A stretch of 64,000 bases of DNA from Isoetes taiwanensis (Eukaryota > Streptophyta > Lycopodiopsida > Isoetales > Isoetaceae), in contig JAJEKV010000006.1 of NCBI GenBank assembly GCA_021234155.1, positions 29,052,327 through 29,116,326 of the forward strand. Direction: 5' to 3'. Positions 54,765 to 64,000 of this stretch are shown here, one piece after another. The notes below the pieces were generated by a model that searched no databases, was not told the origin of the DNA, and saw only the letters and a program-made list of their open reading frames with translations. A program made the translations under genes and the position numbers. Every line of letters begins with the position of its first letter. The stretch's first letter is position 1.

Positions 54765-55925
54765 ACGTTTGAGTGGCATAAACCAAATGAACTGCATTGA
54801 GACATGGATTTTGACGCAGCATATGTTATTGCATAAAATGAACGCATGCATGGGTCATCAAAACTACCAGCCAAAGAATCATGTCCCATTATTCCACCAG
54901 GCAATTGCATACTAAAAAATGGTACCACAAGATATCTCCCTCGCTCATCACAAAATGTCTAGATTGAATCTCGCTCATTTTCCTCATCTTCTATTTCATT
55001 CTCCATCTCGTCTTCTGAAAATTCCATTATAGATTTCGCTGCCTGCAACTCCTCATCCTCTTCTACTTGCAATCTGCATCTCTTTTTCTCACTGGCCAAT
55101 AGGGCACTTCTTGTTTTTATACCAGGCTTTCTACAATCCACAAAAAGGAACAGTTATGTGCCAATGTTCCAACTATTAGAAATGTGGTATAAACAAATGC
55201 AATATCTTACCAGAGACATGTCTTATGCATGACAGAGAATTAAAACACATAGATATCAAATTCAGTCTAGATCTCAACATATTCATTAGAAGGGATGCTA
55301 ACTTTAAGTACAAATACTGTTTCACTACAATTCATATTTCAAGAGATTCCTTCTTATACCTTTCTGTACACATATGATAAGTGAAGGACGTAAAGATTGA
55401 AAAGCCAGTCTTCTCATCAGTTACCCTCTCCATAATGCTGCTCGGCATTTATGCAATAAGATGCTGAAAATCCAAAATATATTAGAATATGCCAGAACTT
55501 CAACAGTATGCACGTACACATTCTCCATGCCTGCGATGAGTAACCAATGTAATTGTCTGTTACATGTTTCTTGTTCCGGTGATATTTCCCGTTGAAAGGA
55601 AGGTAATCCCATGCATGCGGCAAGTGCCATGCTACAACTGCTTTATCGTAAATGTCCACGTATATAATGGCTTCCAGAAGTATGACATGTATAGAATGTG
55701 AGGAATAATAACAATAGCAGAGAGAAGAACTTACTCGAGGAATAAATATTCATGTCTAGACTTGGTTTGTTCCAAAGCTGTACAAAGTCTTCCAATGTCA
55801 AATAGAGCTGTGATAAGTTGCCCAACTCCGTAGCTACTGTATAATTTGCACAGAAAGAACTCATGCAGCAATGGACTTGCACGAAGGCATTATCCAGTTT
55901 TTCCCTCCAGTCCATACTGTACAAA
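54765..55925 (-). pseudogene. Exons of an unidentified multi-exon gene
   Basis: Three minus-strand exon candidates. 55,925-55,732: YSMDWREKLDNAFVQVHCCM and onward, ending NIYSS with donor CGA|GTAAGT. About 55,670-55,510: YVDIYDKAVVAWHLPHAWDY and YLPFNGKYHRNKKHVTDNY. About 55,140-54,766: a charged stretch (EEDEELQAAKSIMEFSEDEM), one TAG at about 54,960, then DERGRYLVVPFFSMQLPGGI and CMRSFYAITYAAS, ending NVK|GTTAGT. The TAG sits where Gln would fit. Family not recognised. The gene seems disrupted upstream by the 985-bp element at 55,961. Confidence 0.45.
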
Positions 55926-55960
55926 CACGTCTTGCTCATATGTGTAATACTAATACTTAA

Positions 55961-56945
55961 CACTAGAGTTGTCTCAGGGACCTGTTTGGGTTCATCAACC
56001 CGTATGGGCCGTATTAGGGACTAGTTCTTCATGATACTTATGAGATTTTAAATATGAACACCTGAATCGTAAGATTACCTCGAAGTTGTACCACCATGTT
56101 CAATGGCAAAATAAAACTCTTCACAACTTTGGCACAATTGCACCTTGAAATACACTCAATTCAATGGTTTTGATGATATGATATAATCTCATGACACTCA
56201 ACATGGAATATAAATTTCAAGATAACATTAATTTTGTATGAACGTAGCGTACAAATGCTACTCATTTTTCAAATTTCATGTAATTTCATAAAAATTTGAT
56301 GTATCAAAGAGCAAGTCTAATTTCAATCGTTGAGAGACCCAGTCAGGTTCCTAAGAAATTTCTGAAAAACAGACATCTAGAAACCATTTCATATCCATGA
56401 TATTTGAAATAGAATAAGAATGTGAAGGTACTATTATTTTTCAATGGAAATAGATACTAAGTACTACACATCTTGCTAAATGGATTTCATTTTTTCAAAA
56501 AGTGGAGTAGTACTATGAATTTTCAAAATTTTGACCCTCGGGGGACCTAATTGGGTCCATAAAGAACTTCTGAACTTCAAACTTTAAGGAATTATTTCTC
56601 GAAAATTCTATCATAGATTTTTCTGATTCTTCTTGTGATAGATTTGTCATATCATGATTTACAAGATGGAAGAATTAGAATTGCTAGGAAAAATCATATT
56701 TGCAAAATAATGTGAGAAATGTTAAAGAGTTTGAGAATAAACTTGACCCCTTTGCATTCGGCTCCACATTATGTTTGGTAACAGAAGCTTTCTATATTTT
56801 TCATAAATTTTTTCTTATATGTACACTCATGGAGGACAATATATTGTGAGTATGTAGACAAATTCTTTATCTCGGAGCTATAATAGAATTTCAAAAAAAG
56901 TGTACGAATGAACCCATTTGGGTTCATCAAGGGACAACTCTAGTG
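55961..56945. mobile_element. 985-bp TTAA-flanked inverted-repeat element
   Basis: The ends CACTAGAGTTGTC and GACAACTCTAGTG are perfect 13-bp inverted repeats, and both flanks carry TTAA (55,957-55,960 and 56,946-56,949). Just inside, TGGGTTCAT words in both orientations extend the symmetry. The interior is A/T-rich and non-coding. TTAA duplication suggests a piggyBac-like mover; CACTAG ends might instead suggest CACTA, but that superfamily duplicates 2-3 bp. The same right end is seen at 18,823-18,835. Confidence 0.8.
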
Positions 56946-57681
56946 TTAAAGTTTCTCACCCATGCCCTAATCATGAAGTCAATTGGCAGGATTATAATTC
57001 AGGCGAAACTTGTTGTACTAGTTGCAGCATTCCTGCCATTCAGAACTGGCGAGCAAGGATCATTATGCAAGAGCAAATAGCTAATTCAGCAGCTAGGATG
57101 GACCGAGGCACGACTTTTCCTAACAGATTTTTTAACGGCCTACAATGAAATTCTCAGTGTGCATGATGGCACAATGCTGCTTGTTCAACGATACATTGTG
57201 CATATACATAGGTGGAGAATACAGAAATAACGGAGTACATGTATTTCTTGAATTGACAGCCATTGAGGACATCCCAACATAAGAGTGCAAAGGCTCCATC
57301 ATAGCTGTATTAAAAGATGCCAGCAAGCGACCCGAGCAGATCCATAAACAGAGTATAATGATGGCAGGTTGCGGGATACAGAAATGAACAACTGTGTAAA
57401 CGTGCTGCTACGTTTCACACCCAAAATCCCACAACCCGCTTCCTGTGTAAAATGACACCAAATCCTAAGATAAGATCATGAAGAAGAAAGGAAAATTGCT
57501 CGAACTCAGCAGATAAAATTCGCAGATGATGTTGCTCCCACTGTCCGTTTAATCTAATGGCCGCTAGGCTTGTTGCTCCTGTTGCATCTTGACTGGACCG
57601 CATACCCCCGAATTGGACAGAGTAGAGATGGAGAAGATACCATCAAGTGAGGAGGCTGGAGTTGGCATAATGCCGCCATAT

Positions 57682-57832
57682 AGCAAGTGTTTTCTCCAAC
57701 AAAAAGACTCGCAAGAAAATCTGTTACAATTGTTTCTGCATTCACCATAGCAAGTGTTTTCTCCGAAAAGACTCACAAGAAAATCTGTCACGATTTACAA
57801 CAAAATCTGTCACGATAGTTTCTGCATTCACC
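57682..57832. repeat. About 67-bp tandem repeat, two and a part copies
   Basis: Units AGCAAGTGTTTTCTCC ... AAGAAAATCTGT ... GTTTCTGCATTCACC, with an extra short copy of CAAAATCTGTCACGAT inserted in the last unit. Confidence 0.9.
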
Positions 57833-57849
57833 TAGCTAGAAAGCTCAAA

Positions 57850-58440
57850 ATAATAACTAATTATTAAATGGATTAAAATAAAAGATTTCACACACAACAA
57901 AGTGAACGGCCAAGATCGCGCACAAACTATCATCTTATTTTGGTTTTAGTATTATATATAAATTAGGCCTTGAAACCATGTCACAAGTCAAGGTAGTTTT
58001 AACATGCCATTACTAGTTTTAAGGAACCACTATTATATGCACGAAGGTATCTCATAAACGAAATAAGTTTTCACAAACCACTATAGCATCAATCACCAAC
58101 ATTAATAACCATCTCACAAACCACCATCAGTTTTGGCAAACGACTACGGCACATGGTTTTATTCTATCCAATAAAGGCATGCATAGAAAACTATATATGT
58201 CATGGTTCTTAGATGAATTGATATTGGTTAGTCATTTTTGGGGCCTTGTGCGTGGCCCCATTTTTTTTTAAGAGATGTCTTATGCATGACTTTTCAATGG
58301 CACCTTTAACTTGACTACTCACAGTTCGTAATTAGGACAAAAAATATTAAGACCTAAAATATTGTTTAATGAGATGAGATTGTCGTGGAAAACCTTCCCA
58401 ATTGGCCTATCTAATTGTTTTAAACAACTCCTAAGCTTAA
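57850..58440. other. A/T-rich intergenic upstream of the membrane-protein gene
   Basis: Repeats of CAAACCACTAT/CACAAACCACCAT-type words occur at 58,025-58,150. No gene visible. Confidence 0.4.
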
Positions 58441-58477
58441 TTTGAACAAGCCTAATTAAGGTCCACCATGTGAATGC

Positions 58478-58600
58478 TGCATATAAAAACTGCTATCTAT
58501 TTGACTAGAGCGAAGCGAAGCTTCACCGAACAAAGCTTTTAGGGTGCATTCCTATTACGCTAAAAAATGGCGGTAACTGTGAAATGGCGGTAACTGTGAC
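58478..58600 (+). promoter_or_regulatory. Candidate promoter: TATA box and doubled GGCGGTAACTGTG word
   Basis: GCATATAAAAAC at 58,479-58,490 is a good plant TATA box. About 75-120 bp downstream, AATGGCGGTAACTGTG is repeated head to tail (58,565-58,597). The ATG follows at 58,953, implying a leader of some 440 bases if this TATA is used. Confidence 0.4.
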
Positions 58601-58952
58601 ACCGTGCAAGTTACAGGCACCAGAGGAGCGTTCCCATTCCACAACTGGACTTTGATTTTGCTGATATGGCACAGGCCTGGAACTCCAATTCAGATGGATT
58701 TGAAAGCTTCTGAATACCCTAAATCAGAACTGAGTTTGTCTTCTAGCAAGATTTCATTTGTCTTCTTCCTCAGAACTGGCCAAAACGCATGACAGGTGCA
58801 ATAGGAATCGTGGTCTTCAGAAACGGGCAACTGGGACCGGGACCGTGAAATCGGTGGATAAAATTGCCGGCGCTGGCTAATGGGAATACACTCGCAAAGC
58901 AGCGAGGCCTCTGTCCTCAATTCACATTCTGAATCTGCTATACGATCTTGCC

Positions 58953-60828
58953 ATGGATGAACCCCTTGGTAACGGTTCTGATGCTGCTATGACTGGGGCT
59001 CCGGTTAAGGATCTTGAATCTGGGCAAGAGGGGTCAGACCGTGAAGCAAAGATACAAAGAATCAAATCAAAGCTGTATCAAGAGACAGAGAGCATCCGGC
59101 ATGCAAGGCGTCGAGTGGCTACAGTGGAGAGGGCAAAGTTCCTGATATGCATTTCAGAGCTGATGGCGAAGATCTCTATCAGGCTGGGACAGGTCGCCCT
59201 TGCATGGGGTTCTACAATACTACTGGGTGGCTTTGTCAGTGGCCTCACTTCATACGACTTCTGGGTAATCTCTGCCCTCATTCTTGCCAATGTTGTTCGC
59301 TTGTTTGGAACCAGATATAGGCCCAAGCTTACACAAAATAACAGATACACTTTAGTTGGTTATTGCTTCCTTAACTTGTCTTATCTCTTCGTTGGAATAC
59401 CTGTCCTTTTCATCCTGGTTTTGCTAGCCCTTGTAACTCAACTAACAGGTTTGAAAAGACGAATAATTTACTTTCTCCTCGGATCAATGAAGCTGCTAAG
59501 GCAGGCTTCTCCACGGATTTGGCGGACAGACATCTCGTCCGGGCATCTGGTCCTGTGGGTTCTGCCTTTTATTGAGATAGGATCAGCACTGATCAGCCTG
59601 ATCTACCCCATTCTTAGACTTAAAAAGCAGGATTTTGGTGATACAGCGAGACAGACCAAGAATCTTGAGGATGCCATGAAACTCTACTATGGCATGGTGT
59701 TGACAGAGGCATCCCTGTTTGTTATTGCAACTATATCCAGCCAACTTGGGGTCCCTTCAGTTCTGTCAACAATTGAAAATGAACCACACTATTTAGCGTC
59801 TAATGCAGATGCAGCGGAGCCTCCCTCACAATTCGAGTATTTGGATACTTATCCTGATGTAGCAGTAGTTAGAGATCCTGAATCATCGGATGATCTTAAG
59901 TTAGACAAGATGGATAATGACTATCTCAATGAAGTATACAAAATAGCTTCACAAGAGAGCGTGACACAAGCCTTGGACATGAATCTGAGACGATACGTGT
60001 TCAAGCAATGCGAAGGAACTGTGAACGAGGAATTGCTCTTTAAGAGACTCAGTAGTCTTTACTATTTGCATAGGGACAACAATTATGAGGAGGAGTTCGA
60101 GATGAGGATGCAATTGCTTAAGCATGTCCTCGACTACATTTCAAAGCAGGTCTTAACAAGGGGTTATGTCCGAGAACATAGTTGCCTTGAGCTTGCAAAA
60201 AAACTTGGTAATTGGAAATTTTAGAGTGCTACTTCCGATCACAGAGGAACACTGTGAGACTGTCATGTTGCTATGTCAGCTACCACGCCTCACGGAAACT
60301 ATAACAGACCTTCTATTGCTGCAGCTATTAGAAGATGACAATGAGGTAGCATTGCTGGTCTTAGCAAGGTTTTGCACTGGACTTGGCCCCGAGGGGACGC
60401 AGAAATTTTTAAGAGAAGACTTGAAAGATATGCTATTGGAATTGGTTGAATCTGACTCAGTTGGAGCTGCTCTGGTGCTACACCTTTCTGGGAACAAGGA
60501 CCAAGTGAAAGACTTCATTATCCGTATGAAGAATCAGAAAAGATGGTCAGTATTAGCACCCTTCTTAGAGGTCTTAGATCAGGAGGAAGTCGATGCTCTG
60601 GATGTGGCTGAAATGTTATGTCTACGGTCTCCTCCTAGTTGGGCAGTCAAATGGATTCCTTGCATGACCAAGCTCAAGTGGGAAGAGAATCTTAAGCAGC
60701 TCAAGTCTAAGGAGGTTAAGAAAATTTCTGATGAATGGCTGGAACTCATGGTACAACTCCAGTCAAAAGACAAATTTTGGATTGAATTCAGTGATTTTCT
60801 CCAGAAGTCCTTAGCCCATGATGCCTAA
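58953..60828 (+). pseudogene. Multi-pass membrane protein with helical C-terminal half; one frameshift
   Basis: Starts MDEPLGNGSD at 58,953 and is open to 60,224. The sense then continues one frame over to a stop at 60,828; removing one base from the A7 run at 60,197-60,203 would give a single frame of about 624 residues. Membrane segments are near residues 79-97, 101-119, 132-164, 198-222 and 244-262; the block STILLGGFVSGL...DFWVI is typical of an uncharacterised plant membrane family. The second half is a Leu-rich helical, ARM-like region (LLLLQLLEDDNEVALLVLAR). It is intronless. It may be a real gene with a sequencing error in the homopolymer or a young pseudogene; I typed it by what the sequence shows. 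Confidence 0.7.
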
Positions 60829-60929
60829 AAGGCAGCGCCAGAAATAGCTCCTGAAAGGTCCTTCACATAAAAACCTTTCACCTTTTTTCTGCCACGGTTT
60901 TTCCCTCGAAAACCCTTCGGGGCGGGGGT

Positions 60930-61031
60930 TTTTTAATCCGGGCAGTAATCCGCTTGCTGCGTTTTTGTATTGGGTCCCATAGACCGATTGGTCTCCGTGG
61001 ACGATAAAAGTAACTTCCTTCCTTCCTTCCT
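60930..61031 (+). repeat. Long inverted repeat, left arm, with CCTT tail
   Basis: From TTTTTTAATCCGGGCAG through TCCCATAGACCGATTGG to TTCCTTCCTTCC. It is about 95% matched by the reverse complement of 61,918-62,022. The four-base tails face inwards in both arms. Confidence 0.9.
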
Positions 61032-61537
61032 ATGGTACTATACATATGCAAGTTTTTGTACTATTAATGGGTCTACCAGCTATAGCTTATGAATATCTGG
61101 GAGTAAAATTTGAGATAAAAAAGATCAGTATCTAAAGTTGGGTGGCAATAATTAAGTTAGAAGAAGGCATAGGTAATAACAAATTTTGTTTGTTCAAATC
61201 GAGTTCAAGTATCATAATCCACTAATTTATTGTGATCACATGGTGAGGTATTAGCGTCTTTAATGCACATCTTGCTTGAGATTTTACCTTTTTAATTGTC
61301 ATGTCGCACAAATAGGAAGTCATGAAGTTTAAAGCTAAATTCCTTGCCTAATAGCAATTCAATGAATCTCAGCATAATTGCTTATTAGAACTTCTTGGTG
61401 AAGAGTCGAGTTAAAATTGAATTAAACTAAGAATTAAGTTAAATGAATAAGGCAACACAACTTCACTACATCGTATATATCAGTTAATATGTAAGATGTT
61501 GTTTAAGGTCCTTATTTAAACTGCATTCGTTAGGCAC

Positions 61538-61774
61538 TCACAATTCAACGACAGCCTGGTATACAAACTCATTAGGTGGCAAGCATGTCATTCCATGCAA
61601 TAATGCCACATCTACTTTCCCACAAGACTCATCACCAATCCACGCATAAACTACCCTCCATCCTCCTGCTGCCTTTATTTCCTCCAAAGCTCTCACTGCT
61701 AGGCATAGATTCCATTGACATCCAGTTGACAAATAATCAAGCAAAACCAATAAGCATGTTTCTATGAACAACAC
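61538..61774 (-). pseudogene. Exon-like segment, copy 1 (between the inverted repeats)
   Basis: Minus-strand reading WNLCLAVRALEEIKAAGGWR, then VVYAWIGDESCGKVDVALLH, then NEFVYQAVVEL. A diverged relative is at 62,250-62,400. The reading has good composition but no family I can name. Confidence 0.4.
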
Positions 61775-61917
61775 TGCAGAATACTTGACAGGTGCACAAG
61801 TTCATAAGGGCCAATAAGTTCTATTCAATTTTCCATTCTCCAATCTTGGCTCTAGAAAATAACTCTTAAGACCTTAAATGGTGCACTATTGGAAATGGTA
61901 ATTTTCTTCTCCCAGTG

Positions 61918-62022
61918 AAGGAAGGAAGGAAGGAAGGAAGGTATTTTTGTCGTCCACGGAGACCAATCGGTCTATGGGACCCAATACAAAAGCGCAGCAA
62001 GCGGATTACTACCCGGATTAAA
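61918..62022 (-). repeat. Long inverted repeat, right arm, with GGAA tail
   Basis: Reverse complement of the left arm. Either the arms are the termini of a 1.09-kb element, or two copies of a short retroposon with a (TTCC)n 3' tail landed in opposite directions. No target duplication is evident. Confidence 0.9.
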
Positions 62023-62229
62023 AAAGGGAAACATAATACAATATATCTATGACAAAGTCCTCATACATCGTAGAATCGAAGGCTAACCTACCTTCAAAGC
62101 ATTGATGGCAATACTCTAAAATGCAGAGCAGATTAGGGTGGCAAAGTAAGAAGCTTATGTGTTTATATCAGATCATCTACAATATATCCTTCCAGCGCAT
62201 CACAGATACAAGAAATGGCCTACGGCCCA

Positions 62230-62405
62230 TACATTGATCCTTGTTTATGCCCTGTAAAAGAAGACATTAGATATGATAAATGCCGACGTCTATCAAATCA
62301 TCCACGAGGATCATCCCCAACCACGCACACATTTACCTTCCATCCTCCTGCTGCCCTCATTTCCACCAAAGCTCTCACTGCTAGGAATAAATTTCATTGA
62401 CCCAA
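62230..62405 (-). pseudogene. Exon-like segment, copy 2
   Basis: Minus-strand reading NLFLAVRALVEMRAAGGWKV, then CVVGDDPRG and a stop. It is homologous to 61,590-61,720 (DNA block CCATCCTCCTGCTGCC and AAAGCTCTCACTGCTAGG shared). The relationship is a local duplication older than the inverted repeat. Confidence 0.4.
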
Positions 62406-62482
62406 TTGGGGCAATGTATTGGATTGCAAACCCTAGAAAGATTGTCTGAATCTGCTAGTCGAGCGGCTCGTTCTCGAATATC

Positions 62483-62880
62483 CTATTGAAGGTGCTCATC
62501 AAATTCTTGGATCATCGATGTCTGGAGTGCTTGGAGCGTGGCCCGTTGCTGTTGAAGCTCGTGCAATAATTGAGTATAATCAGGAGAAACGGGAGCAGAA
62601 GGAATGGTATGGCAGAGGCGGGAGATGCGTGCGGCAGAGTAGAGAAAAGAGGAGTCATCTGAGTGGAAAAAGAAGGAGCGGCGGCACCCGCGAGAGAAGA
62701 GAAAGGAGCAACAAAGGCTGAGGGGGACCAAAAAGAAAAATTGGGCGATGCGGAAGCGGGGGAGGTGGTGGGAGAAAGTGAAGTGGGGTCCACAGAGTCC
62801 GGCTCGGGTGAAAGGGAAGCTTCGCATTGACGACAAGAACCAGCGGCGCGAGCGAGCCGTGGGAAAGAAAGCGAACTCGA
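62483..62880 (-). pseudogene. Retrotransposon gag-like N-terminal remnant
   Basis: A Ser/Pro/Ala-rich minus-strand frame (DPTSLSPTTSPASASPNFSF) changes frame near 62,600 into APVSPDYTQLLHELQQQRAT, then LQALQTSMIQEFDEHLQ, a coiled helix. A disordered Pro/Ser leader followed by a coiled coil is common at the start of plant gag proteins. No capsid core follows, so the call is tentative. Confidence 0.35.
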
Positions 62881-62884
62881 TGTA

Positions 62885-63440
62885 GGAGAGTTGGGGGTGC
62901 TTGCTATGGACGGTACCAGTTCAATGACCGGAAAAAATGAAGCACATTAGAGAATAAAAACAATGGCAAGAAGAGTTTGCCAACCACGAAATGGAAAAGA
63001 GATGTCGCCCCGACAAAAGCAAGTCAATCCCATATGATGACGAGTCTAAGAATGTGTAAAGAAGCGCCCAAATGAGGACTACAACAATAAGAAAAATGCA
63101 AAGGAACCGCCATATGAAAATGAAATAACAACAATATAATCGGGAGAATCCAACAATAATAATGACAATGCCAAGAAAAATATGAATGGGAGACGCCAAC
63201 AAGAATAATGACAAGGAACGATCTGGCACCTAAAAATGAGGAACCCAGGCCCTAAAATGCCCATGCCCGAGGCCCAAGGCCCAAAAAAGTCGTGGGATAA
63301 CAACATGTCACAACAAAACCTATAGGTACCCCCATACCACAACAAACAACAGCACATAGGTAGAAACCTATAGAAAAGTCAAACCCTCTTATGGGAATAT
63401 AAAGAGAAAGGGGAAACCAACATATAGGCAACAACCGTAC
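62885..63440. other. Low-complexity A/C-rich stretch
   Basis: Hydrophobic readings on the minus strand come from A/C-rich simple sequence on the plus strand and overlap in several frames; I do not consider them genes. Confidence 0.5.
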
Positions 63441-63441
63441 A

Positions 63442-63580
63442 AGAAAAATCAAGCCATTTTATTTCATATAATTCATAAACATGAAAACAAAAATCAAGTT
63501 CATATGATGCATAAACATGAAAAGAAAAAGTCAAGCCATTTGAGTTCATATGATGCATAAACATGAAAAGAAAAAGGCAT
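63442..63580. repeat. About 40-50-bp imperfect tandem repeat
   Basis: Three units built on TCATATGATGCATAAACATG, AAAAGAAAAAG and TCAAGCCATTT. Confidence 0.85.
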
Positions 63581-63690
63581 ATTGCATAAGATGATTTCAT
63601 ATGTTTATTTCATATTATTCATAAGATTGTGCCAACATATAAACTATGCCGAGGCACAGAGCGGAACCCTCAAACGAAGGTCAGGGACGA

Positions 63691-63996
63691 TCATGCTATC
63701 AACCCCAAAGAAATCGCCGGATAAGTGGGAAGAAATTGCGGGGGGTATTCAGTCAAGATAAGAAAAAAGTCGCGCAATTGAATGGGGCGTAAAGACGAAA
63801 ATCCCCATTGCAGAATGACGTCCCCCAAGAACCGAGCACGGGCCGGATCGACGAGCTTATATGAGCGGAACACCCGACGGACGGCAGGAGAAAAAGACGC
63901 GTAAAGATAAAGCGCCAAGAAGAATTCAGCAGGCCAATCAATGTCCCCAAGGTCGAGCTGCAATGCATTGCGAGCAGATGGGTGCAGAGCGTTCAA
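63691..63996 (-). CDS. Partial unidentified ORF running toward the window edge
   Basis: Minus-strand frame with ARNALQLDLGDIDWPAEFFL, then VRRVFRSYKLVDPARARFLG and DVILQWGFSSLRPIQLRDFF. It is globular, has no stop over 102 codons and may begin outside the window. The family is unknown; proximity to the gag-like remnant suggests a retroelement. Confidence 0.35.
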   Translation of the reverse strand: MNALHPSARNALQLDLGDIDWPAEFFLALYLYASFSPAVRRVFRSYKLVDPARARFLGDVILQWGFSSLRPIQLRDFFLILTEYPPQFLPTYPAISLGLIA

Positions 63997-64000
63997 ATGG

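Noticed and set aside
60205-60224. A 17-bp GTAATT...TTTTAG intron that would repair the membrane-protein frame
   Set aside because: Far below the minimum plant intron length; an A-run indel explains the shift more simply.
62900-63600. Minus-strand strings of hydrophobic residues as a membrane protein
   Set aside because: Low-complexity A/C-rich DNA gives hydrophobic readings in several frames at once; no consistent frame or exon borders.

Overview
The window looks like a large, repeat-rich land-plant nuclear genome, perhaps a fern, lycophyte or gymnosperm; the exact group is inference. The reasons are GT-AG introns, LTR retrotransposons primed by initiator-Met tRNA, a Ty3 chromovirus, L1-type LINEs with a zf-RVT tail, hAT and Helitron elements, an F-box/kelch-type gene and a plant-style prenylcysteine methylesterase-like hydrolase. 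I saw no rRNA, tRNA or CRISPR array.

Layout. 1-2.3 kb: no recognisable gene, with an old internal duplication. 2.3-5.7 kb: a broken gene joining a Lys/Glu-rich N-terminal part, a ParB/sulfiredoxin-like domain and a DNA-methylase-like domain, with GGCGCC palindromes in an intron and 3' flank. 6.5-7.1 kb: a possible LTR. 7.2-13.8 kb: a plus-strand LTR retrotransposon with a 1.5-kb LTR, PBS, four covarying stem-loops, a large unidentified ORF, gag, zinc knuckle, protease and the start of RT. At 13,847 it is cut by a minus-strand Ty3 chromovirus (13.8-17.9 kb), whose RT is itself split by a 467-bp hAT-like element with an 8-bp target duplication. A 449-bp TRIM follows (18.07-18.52 kb). 20.9-25.2 kb holds exon-like plus-strand fragments around an intact minus-strand F-box-type gene. 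26.6-28.0 kb is a second, diverged LTR of the 7.2-kb family. 29.2-40.3 kb is retroposon debris: a polyadenylated retrocopy, two LINE 3' ends, two minisatellites and a 1.9-kb tandem duplication.

41.4-42.9 kb is an apparently intact four-exon alpha/beta hydrolase gene. 44.6-52.2 kb is a decayed Helitron (minus strand) into which a 3.4-kb hAT element inserted; that element carries PDZ-encoding exons resembling a C-terminal processing protease. 53.6-54.0 kb and 55.96-56.95 kb are MITE-like inverted-repeat elements. 54.7-55.9 kb holds exon remains of an unidentified minus-strand gene. 58.95-60.83 kb encodes a multi-pass membrane protein with a helical C-terminal half, interrupted by one frameshift in an A7 run. 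The right end (60.9-64 kb) has a long inverted repeat, a duplicated exon-like segment and gag-like minus-strand remains.

Apart from the hydrolase, the F-box-type gene and possibly the membrane protein gene, almost everything is nested, decaying mobile DNA. The most unusual items are the ParB-methylase fusion relic, the stem-loop array in the 7.2-kb retrotransposon leader, and the hAT element holding protease exons inside a Helitron.
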